A stretch of DNA of 64,000 nucleotides from CAZLIC01 sp964559535 (GTDB lineage Bacteria; Pseudomonadota; Alphaproteobacteria; Rhodobacterales; Rhodobacteraceae), in NCBI GenBank assembly GCA_964559535.1, contig CAZLIC010000004.1, positions 1-64,000 of the forward strand, read 5' to 3'. Below the pieces are notes generated by a model. It did not search any database. It had not been told where the DNA came from and worked only from the letters and a program-made list of their open reading frames with translations. Below are positions 1 through 7,452 of the stretch, one piece after another. Each line of letters opens with the position of its first letter. The stretch's first letter is position 1. The translations under genes and the position numbers were made by a program.

Positions 1-284
1 TACCGATCATGCCAACCTGCGCCTCCCCCTGCCCTGCTGTCGGGCGGCTCCCGCCGCTCCACCGAGGTCAGGTCTGCCAGCGTGTTGGCAGATGAAGGAC
101 AAAATTCGAACGACTGCTGCAACCCGGCCAAGATGCAGATCGATCATTGCTGAGACTCCCCTTCACCTCGCGCAACTCGATGATGATCTGACGGCATGGC
201 CAGTTGTCACGTCCCCCGCTCCAATACTTGCCGCTTCGATGGTCGCTTGGCAAAGGTCCGTCGATGCCCAGGGCCGACCAGCCG
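1..284. repeat. Degenerate direct repeat, copy A
   Basis: The first bases (taccgatcatgccaacctgc onward) recur at 6811, and similarity continues for about 284 bp to the shared end gggccgaccagccgc. The first 55 bases are identical, and later stretches such as gcgcaactcgatgatg are also shared between diverged blocks. No reading frame is convincingly open in both copies, so I do not call a gene here. The window begins at the edge of the similarity, so the repeat may extend upstream. It could be a duplicated gene remnant, an untranslated RNA or a recombination scar. Confidence 0.75.
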
Positions 285-430
285 CCGAAATCCGCGTGCC
301 ACAGCGGGCGATCCATAGCGAATGCTGCCCGTGCCAGACCACTGCCGGACAAATGCAAACACCCCCCGACAAAACCGCCGGAGGGTGCCAAAGGAACAGG
401 ATTTGCCACTCGGCTTGCGCCGCACCCGCG

Positions 431-853
431 TCAGTCGATCGCCTTGAAGATCTCGCCTGCCTCGGGATGTTCACCTGCGAACTCGTAGAGCCGCATGTAG
501 GCTTCGGACAGTTGGTCGGCCTCATGCCGGAACGAGAGATGGGACAGTGCGAAGAGGGTGGCGATGATCCCCGCGGCCTCTGCCGATACCTCGCCCATAT
601 AGCCGTTGGTCTCGCAAAAGATGCGGAACCTCTTGTCGGCGTCGGGCGACATGAACAGGGGCTGGCCGTCCCGCTCGTGGAAATGCCAGAGACCGCCGGC
701 GTAATCGTCGGGGGCAAGCCAGGACATGAACTGATAGACCGTACGCTCGCCGATCAGCATCAGGGCGGGGCTAAAGAGCGCGGGCAGGAATGCCATCCGG
801 CGCGCCTCGGGCACGATGGTGGCAGGTTTCAGGGCGGTTGCAGCTTGGGTCAT
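431..853 (-). CDS. ArdB/KlcA-type antirestriction protein
   Basis: The 140-residue protein matches the ArdB/KlcA antirestriction family in length and layout: an RRMAFLPALF block near residue 18, the ERTVYQFMSWLAPDDYAGG core at about 35-55, and the WHFHERDGQPLFMSP segment that follows. Members of this family protect incoming plasmids from type I restriction without directly mimicking DNA. It acts in the cytoplasm, probably early after transfer. The start is supported by a GGAGGA sequence upstream on the minus strand. Its neighbours are unknown small plasmid proteins, which fits a conjugative or mobilisable plasmid. Family assignment is firm; activity is inferred. Confidence 0.85.
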   Translation of the reverse strand: MTQAATALKPATIVPEARRMAFLPALFSPALMLIGERTVYQFMSWLAPDDYAGGLWHFHERDGQPLFMSPDADKRFRIFCETNGYMGEVSAEAAGIIATLFALSHLSFRHEADQLSEAYMRLYEFAGEHPEAGEIFKAID

Positions 854-967
854 CGGAAATCCTCCGGTTCAGGGGTGAGTTGCGCGCCCCGGCGGCTCTC
901 TCGACCCACCCGAACACGCCGATTTCCGGCTCAACTCTCCCTCTCCTGCGGTCGCTGAGTTGAATTT

Positions 968-982
968 GTTCTCTATATGTTC
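968..982 (+). promoter_or_regulatory. LexA (SOS) box, GTTC-N7-GTTC
   Basis: GTTCTCTATATGTTC is an exact match to the direct-repeat SOS box GTTC-N7-GTTC used by alphaproteobacterial LexA. It lies 36 bp upstream of the ATG at 1018, and a TATATT-like stretch lies beside it, so LexA bound here would cover the promoter of that small gene. The match and position are seen; LexA control is inferred. Confidence 0.6.
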
Positions 983-1017
983 TATATTGGGAGCACGATC
1001 CACATGGGAGATCCATC

Positions 1018-1308
1018 ATGGACGCTGCCACCTTTGCCCTGCCCACCACTGAACGCCAGATCGCCTATGCGCGGTCTCTGGCGCTCCGCAACCAGAGCCT
1101 GTTGCCTTGGGAAGTCCAACAAGACCGCCGCTCGCTCAGCGCCTGGATCGAGGCGCAGGCGAAGCTGAAACCTGCTGACACCAGCCATCCAACCTCCAAG
1201 CAGGTAGCCTTTGCCGAACGGCTTGCGCGGATCAAACGCCGTGCCGTGCCGGACGAATGCTTTCGGGACCGGCAGTTGCTGTCGCGCTGGATCGACAGCA
1301 ACCGGTGA
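1018..1308 (+). CDS. Small two-repeat protein, putative SOS gene
   Basis: The 96-residue protein is built from two copies of an approximately 38-residue unit. The first, at about 9-47, begins PTTERQIAYARSLA; the second, at about 58-95, begins PTSKQVAFAERLA. Each ends in an LS-x-WI helix (LSAWIEAQ and LSRWIDSN). Similar Q-x-AYA-x-x-LA units occur as add-on domains in plasmid topoisomerases and helicases, so a DNA-associated accessory role is possible but unproven. The start is preceded by GGGAGATCC, and a GTTC-N7-GTTC box lies just upstream. I do not recognise a named family. Confidence 0.7.
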   Translation: MDAATFALPTTERQIAYARSLALRNQSLLPWEVQQDRRSLSAWIEAQAKLKPADTSHPTSKQVAFAERLARIKRRAVPDECFRDRQLLSRWIDSNR

Positions 1309-1353
1309 GGCACAACCTAGCCCCGGGACGGGGATGGACGGGTTGCAGGGCAG

Positions 1354-1998
1354 CTATCCGAACCGCCGGCCTTCCTCGGTGAAGGTATAGCCATTGGCGA
1401 TCAGCGTCTCGTCCACGGCCTCGTCCGATGTCAGGTAGTCGTATTCTTGCTCAAGCTGGCGATAGAGCCAATTGGCGAGGTCGCGCAGCGCATCGGTGAC
1501 AATGGACTCGGCATCGCCGATGACCTCGACCGCGGCCGCACTGTCCCGGGACACAGAGACCGCCATGGTGAAGGCATGGTAGTAGTTGCCGCGACGCGTG
1601 ACCTCGGCGCGCAGCTGGTAGAAATTCTGCTGCTGCGCCGCCTGCAAGCTCTCCGCGATCCGGTGCAGGGTCTTGTCCTTCGGCGCATAGGCGCGAAGTT
1701 CGGCGGCAGCGGATTTCCGATAGGAATAGACGCCCTCCCAAGCCGCGCCATCGCCTTGCGACCAGAAGCCGCTGAACCAGATGCAAGGATTCTCACGGGT
1801 GCGGCCGCCGACCAGCCGGGTGGTGCGGGTCTTCAGACGGATACCGAGGATTTCCGCGATGTGGTGGAAATCCTCGTAGACAGCGTCATACCAGTCATAG
1901 TCGAAACCGCCCTTGCGGTACCAGGCGCGGGCCCTGTCCTTGGCGCCATCGGGAAGTTCATCGATCCGATAGACGGTTGTTGCGATCACTTTCGGCAT
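1354..1998 (-). CDS. Conserved plasmid/phage hypothetical protein
   Basis: This is a 214-residue soluble protein with no signal peptide or membrane segment. It starts MPKVIATTVYRIDELPDGAK, followed by a KDRARAWYRKGG segment. This type of opening (a Y-x-x-DEL-x-x-x-AK-x-x-AR-x-WY pattern) is found in hypothetical proteins of phages and plasmids. The C-terminal half is helical and acidic (ANWLYRQLEQEYDYLTSDEA). The start has a GGAATCTCC-like purine patch upstream on the minus strand. The surrounding genes are plasmid accessory genes on the same strand. No function can be assigned. Confidence 0.75.
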   Translation of the reverse strand: MPKVIATTVYRIDELPDGAKDRARAWYRKGGFDYDWYDAVYEDFHHIAEILGIRLKTRTTRLVGGRTRENPCIWFSGFWSQGDGAAWEGVYSYRKSAAAELRAYAPKDKTLHRIAESLQAAQQQNFYQLRAEVTRRGNYYHAFTMAVSVSRDSAAAVEVIGDAESIVTDALRDLANWLYRQLEQEYDYLTSDEAVDETLIANGYTFTEEGRRFG

Positions 1999-2061
1999 GT
2001 GGAGATTCCTCTTTGGTGCGACCCGGCGAGGGGCCGGGGATTTGTTCCGGGAAGGGAAAAG

Positions 2062-2340
2062 TCAGGCGGCCTGGGCTTGACCCAAGACGCTCTTGGCAAG
2101 GTCGCGCCAGAACGGATCGACCAGCCGCCCTTCCGACGCGCGCGCCCTGCCGAGCAAAACATCCGCCGCAGCCCGGGCGACAGCATGGGCATCGAGCAAC
2201 TCGCGGTAGTAGCGTTTTCGCGCCTCCTGAAAGCTTCGGACCGCCAGCGTGTCAGGGTGCAACCGACGGATGGCAATACGGAGGACCGCCAGGTTCGAGA
2301 TGGAGGGCGACAGGCCGAGTTTCAGATAAGACCGGCTCAT
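2062..2340 (-). CDS. Small basic hypothetical protein
   Basis: This 92-residue protein is rich in Arg, Ala and Leu and probably all-helical, for example HPDTLAVRSFQEARKRYYRE and DAHAVARAAADVLLGRAR. It starts one base after the stop of a possible 36-codon gene (2342-2452), so the two may be translationally coupled. I do not recognise a family. The window context is plasmid accessory DNA on the minus strand. Long open frames overlap it on the other strand, but this frame keeps the position and orientation of its neighbours. Confidence 0.5.
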   Translation of the reverse strand: MSRSYLKLGLSPSISNLAVLRIAIRRLHPDTLAVRSFQEARKRYYRELLDAHAVARAAADVLLGRARASEGRLVDPFWRDLAKSVLGQAQAA

Positions 2341-2341
2341 G

Positions 2342-2452
2342 TCAGTGCGCCTCGTCGGGCGACCGGAGGCCGGAATTCAGCAAGCCTCGTGGGGTTGTCG
2401 CGGGCGTCAGGTATGTCGACGCTGCCGCATCGCCGGGATGGGGAGTGGTCAT
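2342..2452 (-). CDS. Possible 36-residue small protein
   Basis: A short frame starting MTTPHPGDAAAS ends one base before the start of the 92-residue gene downstream. A GGAGAC sequence lies upstream of the ATG on the minus strand. The composition is Pro/Thr/Ala-rich with no recognisable domain. It is supported only by tight coupling and the ribosome-binding site, and could be chance. Confidence 0.3.
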   Translation of the reverse strand: MTTPHPGDAAASTYLTPATTPRGLLNSGLRSPDEAH

Positions 2453-2637
2453 GTCAGGGTCTCCGGGAGAGCGGGTTGAGGGCTTGCCCGCCGCTGCTCT
2501 CTCTTCCCCGGCGGGCTCGCTCTGTCCGCTCCCCCCCTCGACCTCTCCCTTGCCGGACCCTTCCCTTCGGCGCCGCCTCCCCGACCAGGCACGCTGGAAG
2601 AGCGCGACCCGGGAGGGGGTGAGGCGCTTCAAGCGCC

Positions 2638-2802
2638 TCACTGCCAGGGGTCGATTTCGAGGGCGACGAGCGCCTCGTCGCCGTCGTATTCATCGGACGG
2701 CATCGCCCCGTGCGTGCCGTCCCCGGCCTGGAACACGGTGATCGGGACCATCAGCGTTGCGGCGAGGCTGGCGGCGTAGGCGGTGGCATCTTTCCTGGAC
2801 AT
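2638..2802 (-). CDS. Small conserved hypothetical, 54 residues
   Basis: The frame remains open upstream to 2994, but the part resembling a real gene starts at the ATG at 2802: MSRKDATAYAASLAATL, followed by PITVFQAGDG and an acidic tail (PSDEYDGDEALVALE). Small proteins with this K-x-ATAYAASLA opening and a VFQ strand are familiar from Rhodobacteraceae plasmids, but their role is unknown. No membrane segment is present. The upstream translation is Arg/Pro-rich and looks like non-coding GC-rich sequence, which is why I chose the internal start. Confidence 0.55.
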   Translation of the reverse strand: MSRKDATAYAASLAATLMVPITVFQAGDGTHGAMPSDEYDGDEALVALEIDPWQ

Positions 2803-3275
2803 GGGGTTCGACCCTGTCTCTTTAGGGCGGAGGACCATCCCCCGCGCGACAGGCGCCCGAAGTGTCTGACCGGATCTGCAATCACCCTCGTGCGTTCGAC
2901 CCAGTTCTTCCAAATCGGGGCGAATCCGCGAGGGCGGCACGCGCGCGTAGCCGACCCCTCCGGGGTTGAATGTCAAAGAGACGGATCGGACCAAGGATAG
3001 CGATTGGAAGCGGGGGATGGGGCTTTGACCCAGGGACAGGTGCCCTGCCCTGTGACGGGATGCCCACCGTTCGCCAGCCTTGCCGTTACGTTGATCTCAA
3101 GAAGTCGCTGTGTTCCGGACGAGGCTCATGAAATGCAGGACTGCCATCCATGAACACGAGGCGCACGCGCCCTACTCGACCTCTGGCCTTGGGCAGCAAG
3201 ACCGCAGCACCGGTGGCGGGAGAAACAAGTTCGAGACAGAACCAGCATCTTGGAGGCGTCAAGACCAACAGTACT
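2803..3275. other. Intergenic stretch without convincing gene
   Basis: About 470 bases separate the small minus-strand gene from the AbiE-like pair. A 68-codon minus-strand frame (3086-3292, start ATGATG inside the operator) is open, but its product is not recognisable and it would begin within the operator. I see no tRNA or mobile-element end here. Confidence 0.5.
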
Positions 3276-3304
3276 TTGACTTCTAACATCACTACTGTTA
3301 GAAA
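3276..3304 (+). promoter_or_regulatory. Promoter with embedded operator of the AbiE-like pair
   Basis: TTGACT at 3276-3281 and TAGAAA at 3299-3304 are separated by 17 bp and fit -35 and -10 elements. Between and across them lies a perfect 8-bp inverted repeat, TTCTAACA (3281-3288) and TGTTAGAA (3296-3303), with a 7-base spacer. The predicted start site is 6-7 bases after the -10, which is at or next to the ATG at 3311, so the transcript may be leaderless. Autoregulation by the upstream HTH protein is typical for AbiEi-type antitoxins; here it is inferred. Confidence 0.6.
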
Positions 3305-3310
3305 TGTGCA

Positions 3311-4327
3311 ATGATGTTAGGCAGTCCTTCTGATGACCATCTACAGGCGCTTGCCGATGCGGCAGAAGCGTATGTTCAGCATGCCTTCGGGCAGTGGCTC
3401 GATCTCAAACCAAGCACACCCGCCAGCCTGCCGCATTTCGTGCTCGACAGGTACAAACTGTGGCTGGGAACCCTGAACGGTCGCATCGTGGCACTCATTG
3501 CCATCCGCGAACCTCGGCAGGGGGCGACGAGCGACTATCTCAAGCACCGCGATCTCGTCCGTCAACATCTCGGCGCGGACCTCAGCCTGCTGTTGCTTGA
3601 CCAGGCACCGAATGCAATCCGACGGCAGATGATTGAGCGAAAAATCGGTTTCCTCGCGCCCGGCTCCCAACTTTACGTTCCTGAAGCATTGCTGGATATT
3701 CGCGAGCGCACACCTTCCATCACCACAGCAACGACCGATCATATCAGCCCGACAACACAGATGGTGCTCCTCGCGACCCTGCAAGGACGCGGGCTCGAGG
3801 GGAGCAAAATGACCGACCTTGCCGTCCGGCTCACAGTGTCGGCCATGAGCATGAGCCGCACGCTGGATGAACTGGAGGCACTGCATCTCGCCAAGCCTCA
3901 CCGTGTCGGTCGGCAACGGCACCTGAACCTGACTGTTGCCGGACGGGAACTCTGGGACGCGGTTCGCGATCGATTGCAGTCCCCCGTCCGCAAGACCCGT
4001 ATGATCACCGGGCGGATTGACGTGCTTGACGCACCGCTCGCGGGAGAAAGCGCCCTCGCGCGCTATACCATGCTGGTGGCACCGCGACGGCAATGCCGCG
4101 CCGTCTTGTCGCTCCGTTGGAAGGCTTTGGAGACGGCCCACAGCCTCAGACCCGCGACCATTTTCGACGATGATCAGATCGAGATCCAGACTTGGACTTA
4201 TGATCCGACCATACTGGCCCAGAATGGCGTCATCGACCGACTGTCGCTGTATCTGACCGTCCGAAGCAGCCAGGACGAGCGTTTGGCGCAAGCATCTGAA
4301 GAACTCTTGGAGACGATGGAATGGTAG
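3311..4327 (+). CDS. AbiEi-like winged-helix antitoxin/regulator
   Basis: This 338-residue protein has a winged-helix-like segment at about 155-210: TTQMVLLATLQGRGL, TDLAVRLTVSAMSMSRTLDE, then KPHRVGRQRHLNLTVAGREL, a MarR-like recognition helix and wing. It overlaps by 7 bases, in a different frame, with a nucleotidyltransferase gene (4321). This HTH-plus-NTase arrangement is that of AbiE-type bicistronic abortive-infection/toxin-antitoxin systems, where the HTH partner represses the operon and neutralises the toxin. A perfect inverted repeat overlaps its promoter. A second ATG lies directly after the first. The protein is longer than a simple MarR and its N-terminal 150 residues are unassigned. 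Confidence 0.65.
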   Translation: MMLGSPSDDHLQALADAAEAYVQHAFGQWLDLKPSTPASLPHFVLDRYKLWLGTLNGRIVALIAIREPRQGATSDYLKHRDLVRQHLGADLSLLLLDQAPNAIRRQMIERKIGFLAPGSQLYVPEALLDIRERTPSITTATTDHISPTTQMVLLATLQGRGLEGSKMTDLAVRLTVSAMSMSRTLDELEALHLAKPHRVGRQRHLNLTVAGRELWDAVRDRLQSPVRKTRMITGRIDVLDAPLAGESALARYTMLVAPRRQCRAVLSLRWKALETAHSLRPATIFDDDQIEIQTWTYDPTILAQNGVIDRLSLYLTVRSSQDERLAQASEELLETMEW

Positions 4328-5076
4328 TCGGAATCGACCGCTTTCGGGCGCACTTTGCGGGGCACGAGAATCAGTATGTCCTCATCGGCGGTGCCGCTTG
4401 CGAACTTATCATGGACGAGGTCGGCCTTGAGTTCCGGGCGACAAAGGACCTCGACATCGTGCTGATCGTGGAAGCCTTGGACAAGGCGTTCGCAGATCAG
4501 TTCTGGGCCTTTGTCGAAGCCGGCGAATATGAGGTCCGGGAGCGCGGTGAAGGCAAGAAGATCCTCTATCGCTTCCAGAAGCCGAAGCAGGATGACTATC
4601 CTGCCATGCTGGAGCGGTTTTCTCGTCAGCCCGAAGGGCTGGACCTTGCGGCCGACGGCCATCTGACACCTCTTCCAATCGATGAGGCGGCAGCTAGTCT
4701 GTCGGCCATACTCCTCAATGAGGATTACTATACCTTCCTCAAATCGATGGTGCGCGAAGCCTCCGGGATCCCGGTTCTCAATGAGGCGGCGATCATCCCT
4801 TTCAAGGCCCGTGCCTGGCTCGACCTCCGGCAACAGCGCGAAGGCGGCGGCAAGGTTGATGACAAGAACATCAAGAAGCATCGCAATGACGTTGCGCGGT
4901 TACTGCAGCTCCTGAGCCCGGACGCGCGCTATCCCTTGCCGGACCCCATCGCCGCCGACATGCGATCGTTCGTCGATCTTGCCACGGCGGAGGATGATTT
5001 CGACCCGACGCAGTTCAAGATCAAGATGACGCCGGCAGATGTCGCTGCCCGTTTGCGTGCAGCCTACGAGCTCTGA
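4321..5076 (+). CDS. AbiEii-like nucleotidyltransferase toxin
   Basis: The 251-residue protein carries an NTase-superfamily signature: LIGGAACELIMDE at about 21-33, followed by TKDLDIVLI, i.e. the G-G and D-x-D elements of the catalytic centre. Later conserved blocks include IPFKARAWLDL at about 159-169 and DDKNIKKHRNDV at about 179-190, as in AbiEii/DUF1814 proteins (Lys-rich helix after the fold). AbiEii toxins transfer nucleotides to essential RNA and block growth during phage infection. The ATG overlaps the end of the upstream HTH gene, so the pair is translationally coupled. Toxicity and target are inferred from the family. Confidence 0.7.
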   Translation: MVVGIDRFRAHFAGHENQYVLIGGAACELIMDEVGLEFRATKDLDIVLIVEALDKAFADQFWAFVEAGEYEVRERGEGKKILYRFQKPKQDDYPAMLERFSRQPEGLDLAADGHLTPLPIDEAAASLSAILLNEDYYTFLKSMVREASGIPVLNEAAIIPFKARAWLDLRQQREGGGKVDDKNIKKHRNDVARLLQLLSPDARYPLPDPIAADMRSFVDLATAEDDFDPTQFKIKMTPADVAARLRAAYEL

Positions 5077-5444
5077 AATCCAAGCTGCAGCCGCCGGGCC
5101 GACCGAGGACCTTGGGTGAGAAGGCTTGCCTCCAGGCAGTCAACGATGCGCCTTATTGCAGCGACTCGGCCCCGGTCCTTCGACAGGGGCCTTTGCCTAG
5201 GCGATCAACCGCTGCGGTTAGACCAAATGACGGCCGCAGACTGGTGCTCTGGGTCGTGATCCCGGCAGGTCCGCTTTGCGGACAAAGCGGCCGATCGCCC
5301 AATGCCTGTCAATGTCAGCTTCGACTATCGCAAAGGGTGGTGGTGTTGCACCGGGTCGCAGGCTATAATCCGCCGGAGCCCTTGGTCTGAATTGGCCATT
5401 TCACGGCGCTCACCACAACGCTATGCCCTGAAAGCTACGACTCC
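5077..5444. other. Spacer with relic of a DUF736 3' end and terminator
   Basis: Inside this 368-bp gap, 5168-5191 (ggccccggtccttcgacagg and continuation) is a degraded version of the hairpin after the DUF736 gene (6067-6090). The next bases, gatcaaccgctgcgg, match the DUF736 stop region gatcagtcgctgcgg at 6100-6114. It therefore looks like the remnant of a second DUF736 gene end. No intact gene is visible in the remainder. Confidence 0.5.
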
Positions 5445-5933
5445 ATGTCTCGAAGGCCACCTACACTGCACATGGTTTGCGGAAAGATCGCCTCCGGAAA
5501 GTCCACGTTGACCGCCGAACTCGGGCGTGAGGCAGGAACCGTCGTAATTGCAGAGGACGACTGGCTGAATGCGCTGTTTGCCGACGAATTGAAGTCGATC
5601 GGCGACTATGTCCGCTGCACGAGAAAACTTCACGAGATCATGGGTCCTCATGTTGCGGCGCTGCTGAAGGCAGGTGTCTCGGTCGTTCTGGACTTCCAGG
5701 CGAACACCGTCGATGCGCGCAACTGGATGAGGAGTATTCTCGAACAGACAGACGCATCTCACATCCTTCACGTGTTGGACGTTCCTGACGAAGTGTGCTT
5801 GGAGAGGCTGCGGACCCGTAACGCACAAGGCAATCATCCGTTTACGGTCACGGACGAGCAATTCCGTCAAATCTCAAGCTATTTCGTTGCACCTTCTGCG
5901 GATGAGAAGTTCAATGTCGTTCTGCACCATTAA
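5445..5933 (+). CDS. P-loop kinase-like ATPase (AAA_33/zeta-like)
   Basis: This is a 162-residue P-loop protein. The Walker A motif GKIASGKST lies at residues 13-21, right after the first strand (LHMVC), and an acidic AEDDWL motif follows at about 36-41. A second strand, VSVVLDFQAN, at about 78-87 is the Walker B-like position, and a lid region ERLRTRN lies at about 119-125. This is the layout of AAA_33 small-molecule or nucleic-acid kinases, including zeta-like and chloramphenicol-phosphotransferase-like proteins. No epsilon-type antitoxin gene is adjacent. The gene is flanked on both sides by DUF736 3'-end sequence (5168-5220 relic and 6067 onwards), so it may be an insertion. Substrate unknown. 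Confidence 0.65.
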   Translation: MSRRPPTLHMVCGKIASGKSTLTAELGREAGTVVIAEDDWLNALFADELKSIGDYVRCTRKLHEIMGPHVAALLKAGVSVVLDFQANTVDARNWMRSILEQTDASHILHVLDVPDEVCLERLRTRNAQGNHPFTVTDEQFRQISSYFVAPSADEKFNVVLHH

Positions 5934-6066
5934 ACCCCGCGTCAGCGACTGAAACCGACATTCGTGCGTTATGTTTCATCGGGCAGTTGGGCCCCAAAGC
6001 AGCGCTGAGCTATTGCAGCTCGTCAACGGATGGCGGTGAACGGCCGAGCATCTAAGATGCTGCTTG

Positions 6067-6090
6067 GGCCCCGGTCTTTCGACCGGGGCC
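6067..6090 (-). terminator. Hairpin after DUF736 gene
   Basis: GGCCCCGGTC (6067-6076) and GACCGGGGCC (6081-6090) form a perfect 10-bp stem with a 4-base loop, 12 bases beyond the DUF736 stop codon on the minus strand. No clear U-run follows, so it is a probable but not classical terminator. A decayed copy lies at 5168-5191. Confidence 0.55.
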
Positions 6091-6102
6091 TCTGCTTGTC
6101 GA

Positions 6103-6426
6103 TCAGTCGCTGCGGCGGGTGTTGGGGCGGGACCAGATGAGGCTCGAGCTCTCGCCGTCTTCGTCATCGAAGAGGTTGGCGTAGATCGGGGCGGCAAAGC
6201 TCGGATCGTCCAACTTCAGGCCCAGGTATTCGCGGCCCTCGTTCGATTTCTTCGTCCAGGCGGCGCCGATCTCGGCGCGGCCGACCAGGACCCGGTGGGA
6301 GGGAGCGTTCTCGCCCGAGGCCCGCAGGTCGGGGACGAGGCGCACACCTTTAGCCTGCAGGCTGAGGGTGAAGATTTCGCCGGTGTATTCGGTGCCGGTC
6401 TTCTTGAAGGTGCCGATGGTCGCCAT
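6103..6426 (-). CDS. DUF736 family protein
   Basis: The protein is 107 residues from the ATG at 6426, starting MATIGTFKKTGTEYTGEI, the hallmark of DUF736. Conserved later segments are AWTKKSNEGREYLGLKLDD at about 56-74 and APIYANLF at about 79-86. These small, highly conserved proteins are very common on alphaproteobacterial plasmids and integrative elements beside conjugation and replication genes; their function is unknown. The frame stays open upstream, but the GGAGAA ribosome-binding site and family length fix the start. A strong hairpin follows the stop. Confidence 0.9.
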   Translation of the reverse strand: MATIGTFKKTGTEYTGEIFTLSLQAKGVRLVPDLRASGENAPSHRVLVGRAEIGAAWTKKSNEGREYLGLKLDDPSFAAPIYANLFDDEDGESSSLIWSRPNTRRSD

Positions 6427-6810
6427 GTTCTTTCTCCGTTTTGCTGTTTCGGGCCCGCGTCCTTGCGGCCTCGATGGCGATCGACAGCCCGGAGGCGACC
6501 GCTGGCGCACCCCCGCATCCCGGGGTCCCCTGCACGCTTGCGTGCTGGGGTGGGTCGGGGGCTGGACAGCACAGGAAGAACTTTCTTGTCCCGCGAGGAA
6601 TGACGGTGCCCGCACCGGCAGGGGAAGAAAGTTGTGACGACGCTGTTGCGCCGAAGCGGTCGAGGCGAAGACTTCCTTCGGGCAGATCAGCCCATCACCA
6701 GAGGCCGTTGGACGCGGGCTGGAACAGACACGCAACGGAGATCAAGGCGCCCCTGAAGGCCCGTCAGGAAAGACAGGACAGGCACCACCGGCGATTAAAC
6801 CACCTCTGGC
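6427..6810. other. Intergenic region upstream of DUF736
   Basis: This region presumably holds the DUF736 promoter on the minus strand. An imperfect hairpin, cccctgcacgc then gcgtgctgggg, lies at about 6528-6550. No frame here gives a recognisable product, although long GC-driven frames cross it. It ends where the direct repeat copy B begins. Confidence 0.4.
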
Positions 6811-7094
6811 TACCGATCATGCCAACCTGCGCCTCCCCCTGCCCTGCTGTCGGGCGGCTCCCGCCACCCCACCAGTTCTGGTCTGCTATCGTGATGGCAG
6901 GCAAAGGACGATCTTCGAACGAGGGCAACCGTCGCGCCAATGTGCTGGCCGATCCGGGCTGAGGCTCCCCTCCAACCGGCGCAACTCGATGATGGTCTGA
7001 CGGTGAGGCCTTTGCCCTCACGCCCCGCCCCAATACCTGCCGCTTCAATGATCGAGTGGCAAAGGTGCGTCGAAACCCGGGGCCGACCAGCCGC
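6811..7094. repeat. Degenerate direct repeat, copy B
   Basis: This is the second copy of the sequence at 1-284, in the same orientation. The first 55 bases are identical to copy A, the interior has diverged with small insertions and deletions, and the end (ggccgaccagccgc) is again shared. The KTSC gene starts 67 bp downstream. The 6.8-kb segment between the copies contains the antirestriction, AbiE-like and DUF736 genes, so recombination between the copies would remove or duplicate that block. Confidence 0.75.
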
Positions 7095-7161
7095 ACCTTC
7101 GCTTGAACGAAACACGAACAAGCCCTTTGCTCAGGCTACATCTTGTAATGCGAGGCGCGAA

Positions 7162-7389
7162 ATGACTCCATATCGTGATTGGGACCAGGATTCTGGCATC
7201 CAGGCCTACGAGCTTGGATCGTCATATATGGATGCCGCATTCAAGGATGGAGCGATCTACCGCTACACCTCTCTGTCGGCAGGACAGGCCAATATCGACC
7301 GGATGATCGTGCTGGCACGGGCTGGGGATGGGCTGAACCAGTTCATCAACCGGGCTGTGAAGAAGCGCTATTCCGAGCGGCTTGCCTGA
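7162..7389 (+). CDS. KTSC-domain small protein
   Basis: This 75-residue protein, MTPYRDWDQDSGIQAYELG onward, has the pattern of the KTSC fold: FKDGAIYRYTS (strand pair), a SAGQANIDRMIVLARAGDG helix, then LNQFINRAVKKRYSERL. KTSC domains occur alone or as C-terminal tails of plasmid, phage and lysyl-tRNA-synthetase-like proteins; the role is not known, nucleic-acid contact being one proposal. The frame is open further upstream through the direct repeat, but the conserved protein begins here. A hairpin shared with the convergent ParB-like gene follows. Confidence 0.75.
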   Translation: MTPYRDWDQDSGIQAYELGSSYMDAAFKDGAIYRYTSLSAGQANIDRMIVLARAGDGLNQFINRAVKKRYSERLA

Positions 7390-7417
7390 AGTCAGTGTCT
7401 CTCCATCCCCCCACATG

Positions 7418-7446
7418 AAAAAACGGGGTGACCCAAGCCACCCCGT
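7418..7446 (-). terminator. Intrinsic terminator of the ParB-like gene
   Basis: ACGGGGTG (7423-7430) and CACCCCGT (7439-7446) form a perfect 8-bp stem with an 8-base loop. On the minus strand the stem is followed by six T residues, a textbook rho-independent terminator 7 bases after the ParB-like stop. It may also stop readthrough from the KTSC gene, which converges on it. Confidence 0.8.
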
Positions 7447-7452
7447 TCAAGA

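Noticed and set aside
92..958. 288-codon plus-strand frame over the antirestriction gene
   Set aside because: It overlaps the direct repeat and the antirestriction gene in antisense, and its translation resembles nothing recognisable.
3086..3292. 68-residue minus-strand gene upstream of the AbiE-like pair
   Set aside because: It has no recognisable product, begins inside the operator repeat and has no ribosome-binding site.
5445..5933. Zeta toxin of an epsilon-zeta pair
   Set aside because: The P-loop fold is compatible, but no epsilon-like antitoxin gene is adjacent, and the wider AAA_33 kinase group is equally likely.
6940..7161. Longer start for the KTSC gene (149 codons)
   Set aside because: The upstream 74 codons lie in the non-coding direct repeat and are not part of the family; the conserved protein starts at 7162.
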